Part shown: one piece after another, positions 1 through 8,488 of the stretch | Layout: each line of letters begins with the position of its first letter | Position numbering within the stretch: the stretch's first letter is position 1 | Origin: Palsa-739 sp035532535 | GTDB lineage: Bacteria > Actinomycetota > Thermoleophilia > Gaiellales > Gaiellaceae | Direction of reading: 5' to 3' | DNA length: 64,000 nucleotides | NCBI GenBank assembly: GCA_035532535.1 | Contig: DATKQT010000036.1 | Span: forward strand, 19,017 to 83,016 | Made by a program: the position numbers and the translations under genes | Notes under the pieces: generated by a model | Told to the model about the DNA's origin: nothing | Seen by the model: the letters and a program-made list of their open reading frames with translations, nothing else | Database searches by the model: none

Positions 1-793
1 GCAGGAGGCCTACGTCGGGTGGCGCGATCTCGAGCGGCAGTCAGGGGAGGAGCTGCTCGGCCTGTACGGGCTCGTCGAGCTCGTCGCCGACGCTGCGCTG
101 ACGTCGGCGCGCGCGCTCGACGAATGCGGGGTCGAGTACCGCTTCCTCGACGCCGTCGCAGTCCGGGAGCTCGGCGCGGTGCTTCCCGACGGCTGGACGG
201 CGCTCTTCGCTCCGGACGCCGGGATCGTGCTGGCCGACCGCGCGCGCCACGCGTTCCTCGAGGTCGCCGACGCACGCGTGGAAACCGGAAGCCGTGTGGA
301 CTCGCTCGCTGGTCTCGATGCGGACGTCGTCGTGGTGACCGCAGGCCCGTGGATCGGACGGCTGCTCCCTGATGTGCCGGTGCGCGTCACGCGCGAGACA
401 ATCGCGTACTTCCACCACGACGGCCCGCCGCCGCCGTCCGTCGTCGACCTGAACCCCGCGACCGGCGGGCACGGGATGTACTCGTTGTACGACCCGGTTC
501 ATGGGTTGAAGGCGGGCGCACACCACGCCGGCGCGTCCGCCGAACCGGGCTCCGACGGCGCGCCGGATCCCGCGATCGTCGAGCACATCTCGGCCTGGGT
601 GCGCGAGCGGTTCCCCGGCGTCGATCCGGAGCCGGTCGAGACCGACACGTGCCTGTACACGTCGACCGCCGACCAGACGTTCGTGCTCGACCGCCGCGGA
701 GACGTCGTCGTCGGCTCGGCCTGCTCGGGTCACGGATTCAAGTTCGCGCCTGCGGTGGGGCGGCGCTTGGCCGCCTTGGCCCTGGCCGGATAA
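1..793 (+). CDS. FAD-dependent amine oxidoreductase (SoxA/DAO family), 5'-truncated
   Basis: Only the 3' part of the gene lies in the window; the reading frame is open from base 2 to the TAA at 791-793, about 263 codons. The visible protein is the substrate-binding and C-terminal FAD part of a DAO-fold oxidase resembling N-methyltryptophan/sarcosine oxidases. The segment VVVTAGPWIGRLLP (encoded near 330-370) is the conserved AGxW stretch of this family, and the end GSACSGHGFKFAPAVG is the C-terminal FAD-contacting motif. The family oxidises secondary or N-methyl amines to aldehyde plus hydrogen peroxide. The substrate cannot be told from this fragment, and the N-terminal GxGxxG is off the window edge. 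Confidence 0.85.
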   Translation, partial: QEAYVGWRDLERQSGEELLGLYGLVELVADAALTSARALDECGVEYRFLDAVAVRELGAVLPDGWTALFAPDAGIVLADRARHAFLEVADARVETGSRVDSLAGLDADVVVVTAGPWIGRLLPDVPVRVTRETIAYFHHDGPPPPSVVDLNPATGGHGMYSLYDPVHGLKAGAHHAGASAEPGSDGAPDPAIVEHISAWVRERFPGVDPEPVETDTCLYTSTADQTFVLDRRGDVVVGSACSGHGFKFAPAVGRRLAALALAG

Positions 794-850
794 CGCATGG
801 CTGCGTAACGCAACCTTGCGTAACGCAAGTCCGCGTAATACAGTCCCGTT
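791..850. repeat. Four 15-bp tandem units, TAACGCA-type
   Basis: TAACGCA occurs at 791-797, 806-812 and 821-827, exactly 15 bp apart, and a diverged unit starts at 836. Each of the first three units ends in GCG. One copy forms the 15-bp palindrome CTTGCGTAACGCAAG (815-829). The array begins with the TAA stop of the upstream oxidase and runs to the -10 box (TACAGT 839-844) of the ATPase gene at 852, so it occupies that promoter's upstream region. An operator array is a reasonable inference; no binding protein can be named. Confidence 0.6.
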
Positions 851-851
851 C

Positions 852-2000
852 GTGCCGCACCCGACGAATCCGTTCAACTTCGGGGACATCGCCGTGGACG
901 AGGGCTTCACGGATCGCGAGCGGGATCTCGCCGAGCTCGAGGCGGACATCCGAAACGGTCAGAACGTCGTCGTCTTCGCGCCTCGCCGGTACGGCAAAAG
1001 CTCACTCATCTGGCGCGCGGCGCAGAGCCTGACGGCGAGCGACGAGGCGCTCATCGCCCAGGTGGATCTCATGCGCGTGGCGACGAAGGAGCAGCTCGCC
1101 TCCAAGCTCTCCCAGGCGATCTACGACGGCGTCGCCACGCCGCTACTCCGGGCGCGCGACCGCGCCGCACGGATCTTCGAGAGTCTTCGCGTTCGCCCGA
1201 TGGTGACCGTCGAGCCGATGACGGGCAACTTCAGCTTCAGCTTCTCCGGCGGTCACGATGCCGGTGACGTGGACGCGACGCTCGAGCGGCTGTTCGAGCT
1301 GCCGGCGGAGCTCGCTGCCGAGCGCGGCAGGCGCGTCGCGCTCGTCTTCGACGAGTTCCAGGAGGTGATCGCGCTCGACCCGCGGTTGCCCGCGCTCATG
1401 CGCGCCGTGTTCCAGACCCAACCCGACGTGGCGCACGTCTACCTGGGAAGCAAGCGGAGCATGATGCGGACGCTCTTCAACGATGTGAACGAGCCCTTCT
1501 GGAGGAGCGCGCGCCAGATGGAGCTTGGGCCGATTCCGGCCATCGAGTTCGGCGAGTTCATCTCGCACCGGTTCGAATCGACCGGCAAGCGCATCGCCGC
1601 CGGGCGCGTCGACGGGATCCTGGCCATGACGGGGTGCCACCCGTACGGAACGCAGGAGCTGTGTTATGCGCTGTGGGAGGAAACGGACGGCGAGGTCACC
1701 GACGCCGCGGTCGAGCGAGCTCTCGACCGCGTCCTCCGCGCCGAGAACGCGCACTTCACGTACGTCTGGGACACCATTCCGCGGACGCAGCGCATGGTCC
1801 TGCAGGCACTCGCGGTCGAGCCGGCGGGTCGGCCTCTCAGCGACGAGTATCGAGCGCGTCATGGACTTCCAGCTCCATCGAGCGTTCAGCGCGCGATCGG
1901 CGAGCTCGTCGACTCGGAGCTGGTCATGCGCCATGGGCGTGGCTCTTACACCATCTTCGAGCCGTTTCTCGCCGAGTGGGTCCGGCGCTTCGCGGCCTAG
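852..2000 (+). CDS. AAA-type ATPase of the archaeal-ATPase-like (ATPase_2) group
   Basis: The protein has 382 aa counting from GTG 852. Walker A is PRRYGKSS around residues 44-51 and Walker B is ALVFDEFQEV with D167-E168. The N-terminal RERDLAEL segment before the P-loop is typical of STAND/ATPase_2 proteins, and the C-terminal 90 residues look like a winged-helix region (EPAGRPLSDEYRARHGLP onward). The frame stays open to a TTG at 816, but I prefer GTG 852 because TACAGT (839-844) ends 7 nt before it and no Shine-Dalgarno is present; the 816 start would fall inside the upstream repeats. Its target is unknown. Related proteins are often conflict or stress NTPases, which is not shown here. Confidence 0.75.
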   Translation: MPHPTNPFNFGDIAVDEGFTDRERDLAELEADIRNGQNVVVFAPRRYGKSSLIWRAAQSLTASDEALIAQVDLMRVATKEQLASKLSQAIYDGVATPLLRARDRAARIFESLRVRPMVTVEPMTGNFSFSFSGGHDAGDVDATLERLFELPAELAAERGRRVALVFDEFQEVIALDPRLPALMRAVFQTQPDVAHVYLGSKRSMMRTLFNDVNEPFWRSARQMELGPIPAIEFGEFISHRFESTGKRIAAGRVDGILAMTGCHPYGTQELCYALWEETDGEVTDAAVERALDRVLRAENAHFTYVWDTIPRTQRMVLQALAVEPAGRPLSDEYRARHGLPAPSSVQRAIGELVDSELVMRHGRGSYTIFEPFLAEWVRRFAA

Positions 2001-2021
2001 CCTCGGGGATATCCTCTCCGC

Positions 2022-3230
2022 ATGCCTTTTTACCAGCGCCTCGGCGACGTTCCGCGCAAGCGGCACATCCAGTTTCGCGACAACGGCACGCTCCTCACCG
2101 AAGAGGTGATGGGGCTCGAGGGCTTCACCGGCAACGAGTCGATCCTGTACCACCTGCAGTCGCCGTGCCGGGTAGTGAAGCTCGGAGGATTCGAGCCGAT
2201 CGTGCGCGAGGAGTGGGTGCCAGAGCAGCACGCGCACCGCCACTTCAAGACCTTCGACACCGAGCCCGACGGCGACGAGATCACCGGCCGCCGCCTCCTG
2301 ATGTGGAACAACGACGTGGAGATCTCGCTCTGCCGGCCGACGCAGCGCATGCACTACTTCTTCCGGAACGGCGAGGGCGACGAGGTCGTCTTCGTGCACG
2401 AGGGGTCGGGAACGCTGGAGACGATCTTCGGCGACGTCCCGTACAAGGAGGGCGACTACATCGTCATTCCGCGCGGGACGACCTACCGGTTCGACCCGAA
2501 GGGCCCGCAGCGCTATCTCGTGTTCGAGACGCCCGGGCTCGTCGAGATCCCGCGCCGCTACCGGAACCACTACGGGCAGATCATGGAAGGCGCGCCGTAC
2601 TACCACCGCGACATCCATCCTCCGACCGAGCTGCACACGGAGCGCGACACCGGCGAGTTCCCGGTGAAGGTGCGCGTGCGCCGCGGCTACCAGACGTACA
2701 TCGTCGACTACCACCCGTTCGACGTCGTCGGCTGGGACGGCTACCTCTACCCGTGGACGTTCTCGATCCACGATTTCGAGCCGATCACCGGCCGCATCCA
2801 CCAGCCGCCGCCGTCGCACCAGACCTTCCAGGGGCAGAACTTCGTCATCTGCTCGTTCTGTCCGCGCAAGCTCGACTTCGACCCGAACGCGATCCCGATT
2901 CCGTATCACCATTCGAACCTGCAGTCGGAGGAGATGATCTATTACGTCTCCGGCAATTTCGGCTCGCGGAAAGGCGTGGAGGTGGGATCGATCACGCTGC
3001 ATCCGTCCGGGCTTCCGCACGGGCCGCAGCCGGGCCTCGCGGAGAAGAGCATCGGCCTGCACGAGACGCACGAGCTCGCGGTCATGTGCGACACGTTCAA
3101 CCCGTTGAAGCTGTCGCGCTTCGCGCACGGGCTCGACGACGGGAAGTACTGGCGTTCCTGGTACGACAACGCCGGGACGCCCGGCGACGTCGAGGACGCC
3201 TCCGGCGCGGGCTTGACGTCGCATCTCTAG
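2022..3230 (+). CDS. hmgA: Homogentisate 1,2-dioxygenase
   Basis: 402 aa, cupin-fold Fe(II) dioxygenase that opens the homogentisate ring to maleylacetoacetate in tyrosine/phenylalanine breakdown. The presumed iron ligands are visible: H297 and E303 in YHHSNLQSEE and H333 in LPHGP. The spacings (6 and 36 residues) equal those of human HGD His335, Glu341 and His371. The protein is shorter than the usual ~440 aa but keeps both cupin halves. A TATCCT box (2010-2015) ends 6 nt before ATG 2022, so a leaderless start is likely. It is followed after 1 bp by the amylase gene. No other tyrosine-catabolic gene is in the window. Confidence 0.88.
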   Translation: MPFYQRLGDVPRKRHIQFRDNGTLLTEEVMGLEGFTGNESILYHLQSPCRVVKLGGFEPIVREEWVPEQHAHRHFKTFDTEPDGDEITGRRLLMWNNDVEISLCRPTQRMHYFFRNGEGDEVVFVHEGSGTLETIFGDVPYKEGDYIVIPRGTTYRFDPKGPQRYLVFETPGLVEIPRRYRNHYGQIMEGAPYYHRDIHPPTELHTERDTGEFPVKVRVRRGYQTYIVDYHPFDVVGWDGYLYPWTFSIHDFEPITGRIHQPPPSHQTFQGQNFVICSFCPRKLDFDPNAIPIPYHHSNLQSEEMIYYVSGNFGSRKGVEVGSITLHPSGLPHGPQPGLAEKSIGLHETHELAVMCDTFNPLKLSRFAHGLDDGKYWRSWYDNAGTPGDVEDASGAGLTSHL

Positions 3231-3231
3231 C

Positions 3232-4992
3232 GTGATCTCGGAGCCGCACCACGACGGCTCCGAGCTGTATCTGCTCGCGCGGCCGGAGAAGCCCGGCGAT
3301 TCCGCCGTCGTCCGCTTGCGGGCGCCGCAGGGCGCAGCCGGGCGCGTCTGGCTGCGGTACGTCGTCGACGGCGAGCCGCATACCGCAGAGGCCGTCCTCG
3401 ACGAGGACGGAGACGGCGAGACCTGGTGGCGCGCCGAGTTCTCCGTGCGAAACGCCACCACCGGCTACCGCTGGCTCGTCGACGGCGGCAACGCGGGCTA
3501 CCGGTGGGTCAACGGCCTCGGCGTGCACGCACACGACGTTGCCGGTGCCGATGACTTTGCGCTCGCGCTGGGGCCGCCTGCACCGGAATGGCACGCCCGG
3601 TCGGTCGTGTACGAGATCTTCCCGGACAGGTTCGCGACGTCGGGGGCGGCGACAGGCGTCGAGGTCCCGGACTGGGCTGTGCCGCGCGAGTGGGATGCGA
3701 TTCCCGAAGGGCGCGGCCCGAACACGCCGTACGAGCTCTACGGCGGGGATCTCCCCGGGATCGAACAGCGCCTCGACTACATCGCCGACCTCGGTGCGAA
3801 CGCGCTCTATCTGACACCGTTCTTCCCCGCGCGGAGCACCCATCGCTACGACGCGTCCAGCTTCGACCGCGTCGATCCCTTGCTCGGCGGCGACGCCGCG
3901 CTTCGCTCGCTCCTCGGCGCTGCGCATGACCGCGAGATGCGCGTCGTCGGTGACCTCACGCTGAATCATTGCGGCGCCGCGCACGACTGGTTCCTGCGGG
4001 CCGAAGCGGATCCGTCTGCGCCCGAGCGCGACCTCTTCTTCTTCGACGGGTCGCCGCCGGGCGGCTACGCGTGCTGGTTCGACGTGCCGTCGCTCCCGAC
4101 GCTGAACTGGGGCTCACCTGAGCTTCGACGCCGCATGGCTCGCGTCTTCGAACACTGGTTGGCGGAGGGCCTCGACGGATGGAGGATCGACGTCGCCAAC
4201 ATGGTCGGCCGCTACCGGCTGCTCGATGTGAACCGCGAGGTGGCCGCGTGGGCGCGCGAGCTCATCGGCGACCGGCTGCTCGTCGGCGAGCACGGCCACG
4301 ATTATCGGCCCGACCTGGATGGGCGTGGATGGCAGGGCGTCATGAACTACGCCGGCTTCCTGCGGCCGACGTGGTGGTGGCTGCACGGCGGCAGGCTCGA
4401 AGAGGAGGTCTTCTCGAAGACGCCGGCGCCGTCGTACTCGGGGCCGGAGGCGGTCACTGTCATGCGCAGCTTCCGGGCGGGCGTGCCCTGGGACGCCGTC
4501 GTCAACTCGTGGACGCTGCTCGACAGCCACGACACGGCGCGTTTCCGCACCGTCGCCGGCTCGCGTGCGACGCATGTCGTCGGTATCGGCATGCAGATGA
4601 CGACGCCCGGCGTGCCGATGCTCTTCGCCGGCGACGAGATCGGGCTCGAGGGGGACTGGGGCGAGGACGCACGGCGCACGATGCCGTGGAACCAACCGGA
4701 GTCGTGGGACACGGAGCTCCTGGCCGAATATCGCGCGCTGATCGCGCTCCGGCGCTCGAGCGACGCCCTTGCGTCGGGCGGCATGCGGTACGTGCACGTC
4801 ACCGACGATGCGATCGCGTACCTGCGCGAGACGCGCACGGAGCAGCTCCTCTGTCTCGCCGCACGTGCGCCGCACCGGTCGATCGAGGTTCCTTTCGCGG
4901 AGCTCGAGACGCTGTACGGCGAGGATGCGCGCGACGGCGTGCTGCCCAACGGTGGCCCGGCCTTTCACGTTTGGAGAGTCGTCTGTCGCTGA
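3232..4992 (+). CDS. GH13 alpha-amylase family glycosidase (neopullulanase/maltodextrin-glucosidase-like)
   Basis: 586 aa, GTG start 1 bp after the hmgA stop. An N-terminal beta-sandwich of ~110 residues resembles the CBM34 domain of cyclomaltodextrinase/neopullulanase enzymes and is followed by the (beta/alpha)8 domain starting at VVYEIFPDRF. The four GH13 regions are all present: DLTLNH (D241-H246), GWRIDVAN with nucleophile D320, LVGEHGHD with acid/base E353, and DSHDTARF with H433-D434. No signal peptide is seen, so it probably hydrolyses maltodextrins in the cytoplasm. Pairing with hmgA may be only positional, because the pathways are unrelated. Confidence 0.9.
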   Translation: MISEPHHDGSELYLLARPEKPGDSAVVRLRAPQGAAGRVWLRYVVDGEPHTAEAVLDEDGDGETWWRAEFSVRNATTGYRWLVDGGNAGYRWVNGLGVHAHDVAGADDFALALGPPAPEWHARSVVYEIFPDRFATSGAATGVEVPDWAVPREWDAIPEGRGPNTPYELYGGDLPGIEQRLDYIADLGANALYLTPFFPARSTHRYDASSFDRVDPLLGGDAALRSLLGAAHDREMRVVGDLTLNHCGAAHDWFLRAEADPSAPERDLFFFDGSPPGGYACWFDVPSLPTLNWGSPELRRRMARVFEHWLAEGLDGWRIDVANMVGRYRLLDVNREVAAWARELIGDRLLVGEHGHDYRPDLDGRGWQGVMNYAGFLRPTWWWLHGGRLEEEVFSKTPAPSYSGPEAVTVMRSFRAGVPWDAVVNSWTLLDSHDTARFRTVAGSRATHVVGIGMQMTTPGVPMLFAGDEIGLEGDWGEDARRTMPWNQPESWDTELLAEYRALIALRRSSDALASGGMRYVHVTDDAIAYLRETRTEQLLCLAARAPHRSIEVPFAELETLYGEDARDGVLPNGGPAFHVWRVVCR

Positions 4993-4993
4993 T

Positions 4994-5036
4994 TTACGTC
5001 CGTCTTACGTCCGCCGATCCTTTGGCTTACGTTGCG
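4994..5036. repeat. TTACGT copies at 11-bp multiples
   Basis: TTACGT begins at 4994, 5005 and 5027, that is at intervals of 11 and 22 bp, so all copies face the same side of the helix. The first two copies extend to TTACGTCCG. The array fills the short gap between the amylase stop and the GTG of the small secreted protein at 5054. It could be a protein-binding site or part of a promoter; no clear -10/-35 pair was found. Confidence 0.45.
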
Positions 5037-5053
5037 AGGCGATCGTTGGGGAC

Positions 5054-5377
5054 GTGAAGAGACTCGTGGTAGTCGCAGTCCTCGCCCTCGCCTTCGCCGC
5101 CGTCCCGACCGCCCTCGCGGCCGGCGGCGCGGGGATCCAGGGCAAGCACGCCCGCATCGCCCAGCTCGCGGAGCGGTTCGTGAAGCACTGTGGAACGAGC
5201 TCGACCGGCGCTCCGCAGCGTTGCGTCGACTTCGCGAACAAGGCCCTTACCCGCCTGCAAACGCTGGACGGAAACGTCGAGCAGAGGATGGCGAGCCATC
5301 CGAGACTTCAGAAGCTCGACACCTTCCTGCAGACGGTGATCGGCCGGCTACAGGCCTGGTTGGGGTCTACGGGCTAA
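5054..5377 (+). CDS. Small secreted protein of unknown function
   Basis: 107 aa from GTG 5054, with GGGG just upstream as a weak ribosome-binding site. Residues 1-20 form a signal peptide (KRLVVVAVLALAFAAV then AALA-type cleavage site). The mature part is helical and has two cysteines (KHCGTS and QRCVDF) 13 residues apart that could form a disulfide outside the membrane. No family recognised. An upstream extension of the frame is open but would destroy the signal peptide, so GTG 5054 is preferred. Confidence 0.7.
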   Translation: MKRLVVVAVLALAFAAVPTALAAGGAGIQGKHARIAQLAERFVKHCGTSSTGAPQRCVDFANKALTRLQTLDGNVEQRMASHPRLQKLDTFLQTVIGRLQAWLGSTG

Positions 5378-5396
5378 CGGCCAGTACGGTCCGGGC

Positions 5397-6191
5397 ATGG
5401 CGTTCCTCGCCGTGTCCGGACCGTTCGACTTCGATCTGACGACCGAGCGCTTCCGCTCGTTCGGCGTCGACCGCGCGAGCCTCTGGCACGAGGGTGGCCT
5501 GCACCGCGTCGTCGGCGGACACGAGGTGCGGGTCGAGGCGGCGCCGGGCGGCGTCGAGGTCGAGCCGCTCGACGGAGAGACGGAGGCCGTGGTGCGCGCC
5601 GTGCTCGGGCTCGCGTTCGACTTGGATCCGTTCTATGCCTGGGCGACGCATGACGATATCCTCGCGGCGCTGGTTCCGCGCCTCACCGGCTTCCGGCCGT
5701 CGCTCAGCCCGGACCCTTTCGAGATGCTCATCGGCGCGATCACATCGCAGCAGGTGTCGCTCTACTCGGCGCTCGCGATCCGCAACCGGCTGATCGAGCG
5801 CTTCGGCGTCCGCGCCCGCCAGGCCTGGGCGTTTCCCACGCGCGAGCGGCTGGCCGGCACGCGCGAGGAGGAGCTCGTCGCTGTCGGCTTCTCGCGGCGG
5901 AAAGCCGAGTACGTCGTGGCCCTCGCCCGCTCGGACCTCGACCTGGAGGCGCTTGCCGAGCTCCCGGACGACGAGGTGCGCGCGCGGCTCGTCGCACAGC
6001 ACGGCATCGGCGAGTGGACGGCGGAATGGTTCCTCGCGCGCCATCTCGCGCGGCCGAACGCGTGGCCGGCAGGCGACCTCGCCTTGCAGAAGGCGGTTGC
6101 TCCGCTGGAGATCGATGCGGCGCGCGTACGCTTCCATCCCTTCGAGAACCTCTCTGCGCACTACCTCCTGTTGTCGAAACGCGTCCCGTGA
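5397..6191 (+). CDS. alkA: DNA-3-methyladenine glycosylase II (AlkA-like)
   Basis: 264 aa HhH-GPD superfamily base-excision glycosylase that removes alkylated bases. The N-terminal ~90 residues form the AlkA-type beta domain, then the helical core. The helix-hairpin-helix is around residues 200-219 (HGIGEWTAEW), and the catalytic aspartate is D227 in WPAGDLALQ, the place of E. coli AlkA Asp238. TACGGT (5385-5390) ends 6 nt before ATG 5397, suggesting a leaderless transcript. The stop overlaps the following GNAT start (GTGA), so the two are probably co-transcribed. Confidence 0.9.
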   Translation: MAFLAVSGPFDFDLTTERFRSFGVDRASLWHEGGLHRVVGGHEVRVEAAPGGVEVEPLDGETEAVVRAVLGLAFDLDPFYAWATHDDILAALVPRLTGFRPSLSPDPFEMLIGAITSQQVSLYSALAIRNRLIERFGVRARQAWAFPTRERLAGTREEELVAVGFSRRKAEYVVALARSDLDLEALAELPDDEVRARLVAQHGIGEWTAEWFLARHLARPNAWPAGDLALQKAVAPLEIDAARVRFHPFENLSAHYLLLSKRVP

Positions 6192-7129
6192 TCCGTCCAG
6201 CAACCGCCGACGATCTGCCCCTCGTCCGCGAGCTCTGGCGCGCGTTCGAGGCCGAGATCCCGGAACCGTCGTGGTACGACGACGACCTCGAACAGGATCT
6301 CGAGTGGCTCGCCGGGGCCGTGCGCGACGAGACAGTGCTGCTCGCGGACGACGTCGGTCTCGCCGTGGCGCTCATGAAGGGCACGCGGCTCGGCTCTCTC
6401 GAGATGCTCTACGTTCGCCCGCAGGCACGCGGCACCGGACTTGCCCGCGAGCTCACGCGGGAGGCTGCGGCGCGGCTGAAAGAGCGCGGCGCCGAGGTGC
6501 TCGAGCTCGACGTGCTCGCCTCGAATGCACACGCGCGCGCCGTGTACGAACGCTGGGGCTTCCAGACGTCCGAGCTGACGTTGGCCGTACCGGTCGAGGC
6601 CCTGCAGCAGCGGCTCGCAGCCGAGCCGGACGGCCCGACGTTCGGCATCGCGCACGTGCAGACGGACGACGCGGGCGCCGTCGAGCGCGCGGTGCAGAAG
6701 ATGCTGCCGCGGCTCGGCCACTCCGAGAGCGTGGATGTCGGCGGAGTCGCGAACGGATGGGTGGCCGTTCGCAGCGACCTGACCGATCGGGAGCCGGAGA
6801 AGCTCAAGGCGCTCGCGAAGGAGCTGTCGTACACGAGCGAGAGCGTCGTCGTCGCACTCGGGGTCGAGCGCGGCGCGGTCGTCCGCTACAACCTCTTCGA
6901 TCGCGGCGCGGACATGGACGAGTACCTCTCCGTGCCGGAGTTCTACGGCGAACTGCCTCCGGGTGACGTCATCGCGCTCGGCGCCAACCCGACCGTGGTC
7001 GCGCGGTTGACCGGCGCCGACCCGAAACGCGTGCGCGAGGTCGCGCGCACGTCCGCGACACCCGCCGGGCTTCCGCCTGCGCAAGAGCTGTACGAGCAGA
7101 TCGCCGACGTGTTCGGAGTCGCGTCCTGA
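6188..7129 (+). CDS. GNAT N-acetyltransferase with an extra C-terminal domain
   Basis: 313 aa from GTG 6188, overlapping the alkA stop by 4 bp. Residues ~1-140 are a GNAT fold; the acetyl-CoA loop is RPQARGTGLA and the late motif NAHARAVYERWGF is typical. Residues ~150-313 form a second domain with alternating strands and helices (VNGW-type VAVRSDL..., SVVVALGVERGAVVRYNLFDRG) that I do not recognise. An ORF start at 6014 would run inside alkA and adds nothing GNAT-like. The substrate is unknown. Confidence 0.8.
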   Translation: MIRPATADDLPLVRELWRAFEAEIPEPSWYDDDLEQDLEWLAGAVRDETVLLADDVGLAVALMKGTRLGSLEMLYVRPQARGTGLARELTREAAARLKERGAEVLELDVLASNAHARAVYERWGFQTSELTLAVPVEALQQRLAAEPDGPTFGIAHVQTDDAGAVERAVQKMLPRLGHSESVDVGGVANGWVAVRSDLTDREPEKLKALAKELSYTSESVVVALGVERGAVVRYNLFDRGADMDEYLSVPEFYGELPPGDVIALGANPTVVARLTGADPKRVREVARTSATPAGLPPAQELYEQIADVFGVAS

Positions 7130-7704
7130 TGCTCACGCTCTACGACGCCGCGCGCTGCCCGTACTGCGCACGCGTGCGCATCGTGATCGCGGAGAAGGGC
7201 ATCGAGTTCGAGACGATCGAGATCGACCTCGATGACCGGCCGGCGTGGATCTACGAGAAGAACGCCACGGGGCGGGTTCCCGTCGTGGAGGAGGACGCCT
7301 GGACGCTCCCCGAGTCCGCAGTGATCATGGAGTACCTCGAAGAGCGCTACCCGGAGCCGGCGCTCCTTCCCGCCGATCCGGCCGAGCGCGCGCTCGCGCG
7401 GCTGCGCATCTTTCGCCACGACGCATTCACAGGGCCGTACTACGCTCTGCGCCGGGGCGCCGACGGCGCAGACGCGCTCTTCGCCGAGCAGCTCGACCTG
7501 CTCGACGCCGCCCTCGAGGAGCGGCCGTGGCTCGGCGGGGCCGAATACGGTCTCGCCGACATCGCCTATGTCCCGTGGGTCTTGCGTGCGCGCGACGCGA
7601 TGGGAATCGAGCTCCAGCCATATCCTGTGCTCAGCGAGTGGCTCGCGCGGCTGCTCGACCGACCGGCCGTCGCCGAGGAGGCACATGTCGTCGCAGGTCT
7701 CTGA
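7129..7704 (+). CDS. Glutathione S-transferase-like protein with CPYC motif
   Basis: 191 aa. The ATG shares one base with the preceding TGA. The N-terminal thioredoxin fold carries a glutaredoxin-like C10-P-Y-C13 and the thiol-binding ESAVIMEYLEE segment; the C-terminal half is the all-helical GST domain. Glutathione is not generally made in Actinobacteria, so the thiol partner is uncertain, although a GCS2-type ligase is encoded at 38420-39625. It overlaps the next gene by 20 bp and sits in the alkA-GNAT-GST-rhodanese run. Confidence 0.82.
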   Translation: MLTLYDAARCPYCARVRIVIAEKGIEFETIEIDLDDRPAWIYEKNATGRVPVVEEDAWTLPESAVIMEYLEERYPEPALLPADPAERALARLRIFRHDAFTGPYYALRRGADGADALFAEQLDLLDAALEERPWLGGAEYGLADIAYVPWVLRARDAMGIELQPYPVLSEWLARLLDRPAVAEEAHVVAGL

Positions 7705-8488
7705 GTTTCCGTCCGTCGTCGACGTGCTCTGGCTTGCGTCGCATCTCGGGGACGACGACCTCGTCGTCGGCGACGTCCGCGGCCCGAACGCGCACACGCG
7801 TGGACACATCCCCGGCTCGCGGCCGCTCGTGCTCGGATCGCCCTCGCCGTCCGCCGACGCGGGGTCGCTGCAGGAGCTGGCGCAGGAGATCGTCCTTCGT
7901 CTCCGGCGGCACGGCATCACCGGACGCGAGCGGCTGGTGCTCGTCGACCGCGGCGACGGCGTCGGCGCGATGCCGTCCGCGCAGCTCGCAGAGCTCGCGG
8001 GTCACACGCGGGTGTCCATCCTGCTCGGGGGGATGGCAGCGTGGGAGGGAGACCTGGAGACCGGACCGTTCGAGCTCGTGCCGGTCCGTGAGGCCGACCT
8101 CACGCCGAATCTGCACGCGTTGCCGACGCGCGACGAGCTGGCAGGACGACTGGACGACGCGTCGCTGACCATCCTCGACGTCCGTCGCGACGACGAGTAC
8201 ACCGGTCGCGGCGGCAGCGCGTGCGACCCGCGACAGGGGCACATTCCGGGCGCGAAGAACGTCGAGGTCTCGACGCTCTTCGCAGGCCCCGGCCGGCCCG
8301 AGTCGCCGGAGCGGATCCGCGAGCTCGTCGGCCTGCCGGCAGGCGCCGAGGTCGTGGCGTACTGCCACTCCGGCTCGCGTTCCGCGCTTGCGACGCTTGC
8401 GCTGCGCAGCGCCGGCTATGACGCGCGCAACTACGCAGGCTCGTGGCACGAGTGGTCGCGCCACGCCGAGCTGCCGCTCGAGCGCTAG
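7685..8488 (+). CDS. Sulfurtransferase with two rhodanese domains
   Basis: 267 aa, ATG 7685 preceded by GAGGAGG (7674-7680), so translation is SD-driven inside the operon. The C-terminal rhodanese domain has the active-site cysteine C227 in YCHSGSRS, close to the CRxG(S/V)R loop of thiosulfate sulfurtransferases. The N-terminal domain has VDRGDGVGAMPS where the loop should be, so it lacks the cysteine and is structural, as usual in tandem rhodaneses. The stop overlaps the convergent amidotransferase stop by 4 bp. Confidence 0.88.
   Translation: MSSQVSEFPSVVDVLWLASHLGDDDLVVGDVRGPNAHTRGHIPGSRPLVLGSPSPSADAGSLQELAQEIVLRLRRHGITGRERLVLVDRGDGVGAMPSAQLAELAGHTRVSILLGGMAAWEGDLETGPFELVPVREADLTPNLHALPTRDELAGRLDDASLTILDVRRDDEYTGRGGSACDPRQGHIPGAKNVEVSTLFAGPGRPESPERIRELVGLPAGAEVVAYCHSGSRSALATLALRSAGYDARNYAGSWHEWSRHAELPLER

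Noticed and set aside
1143..3461. Large minus-strand ORF of 772 aa opposite the ATPase and hmgA genes
   Set aside because: Antisense shadow of GC-rich codon usage; Arg/Asp/Val-rich sequence with no domain, while the plus strand encodes recognised proteins. The same applies to the long antisense ORFs at 24158-25819, 29239-31206, 32191-35295 and 41880-45197.
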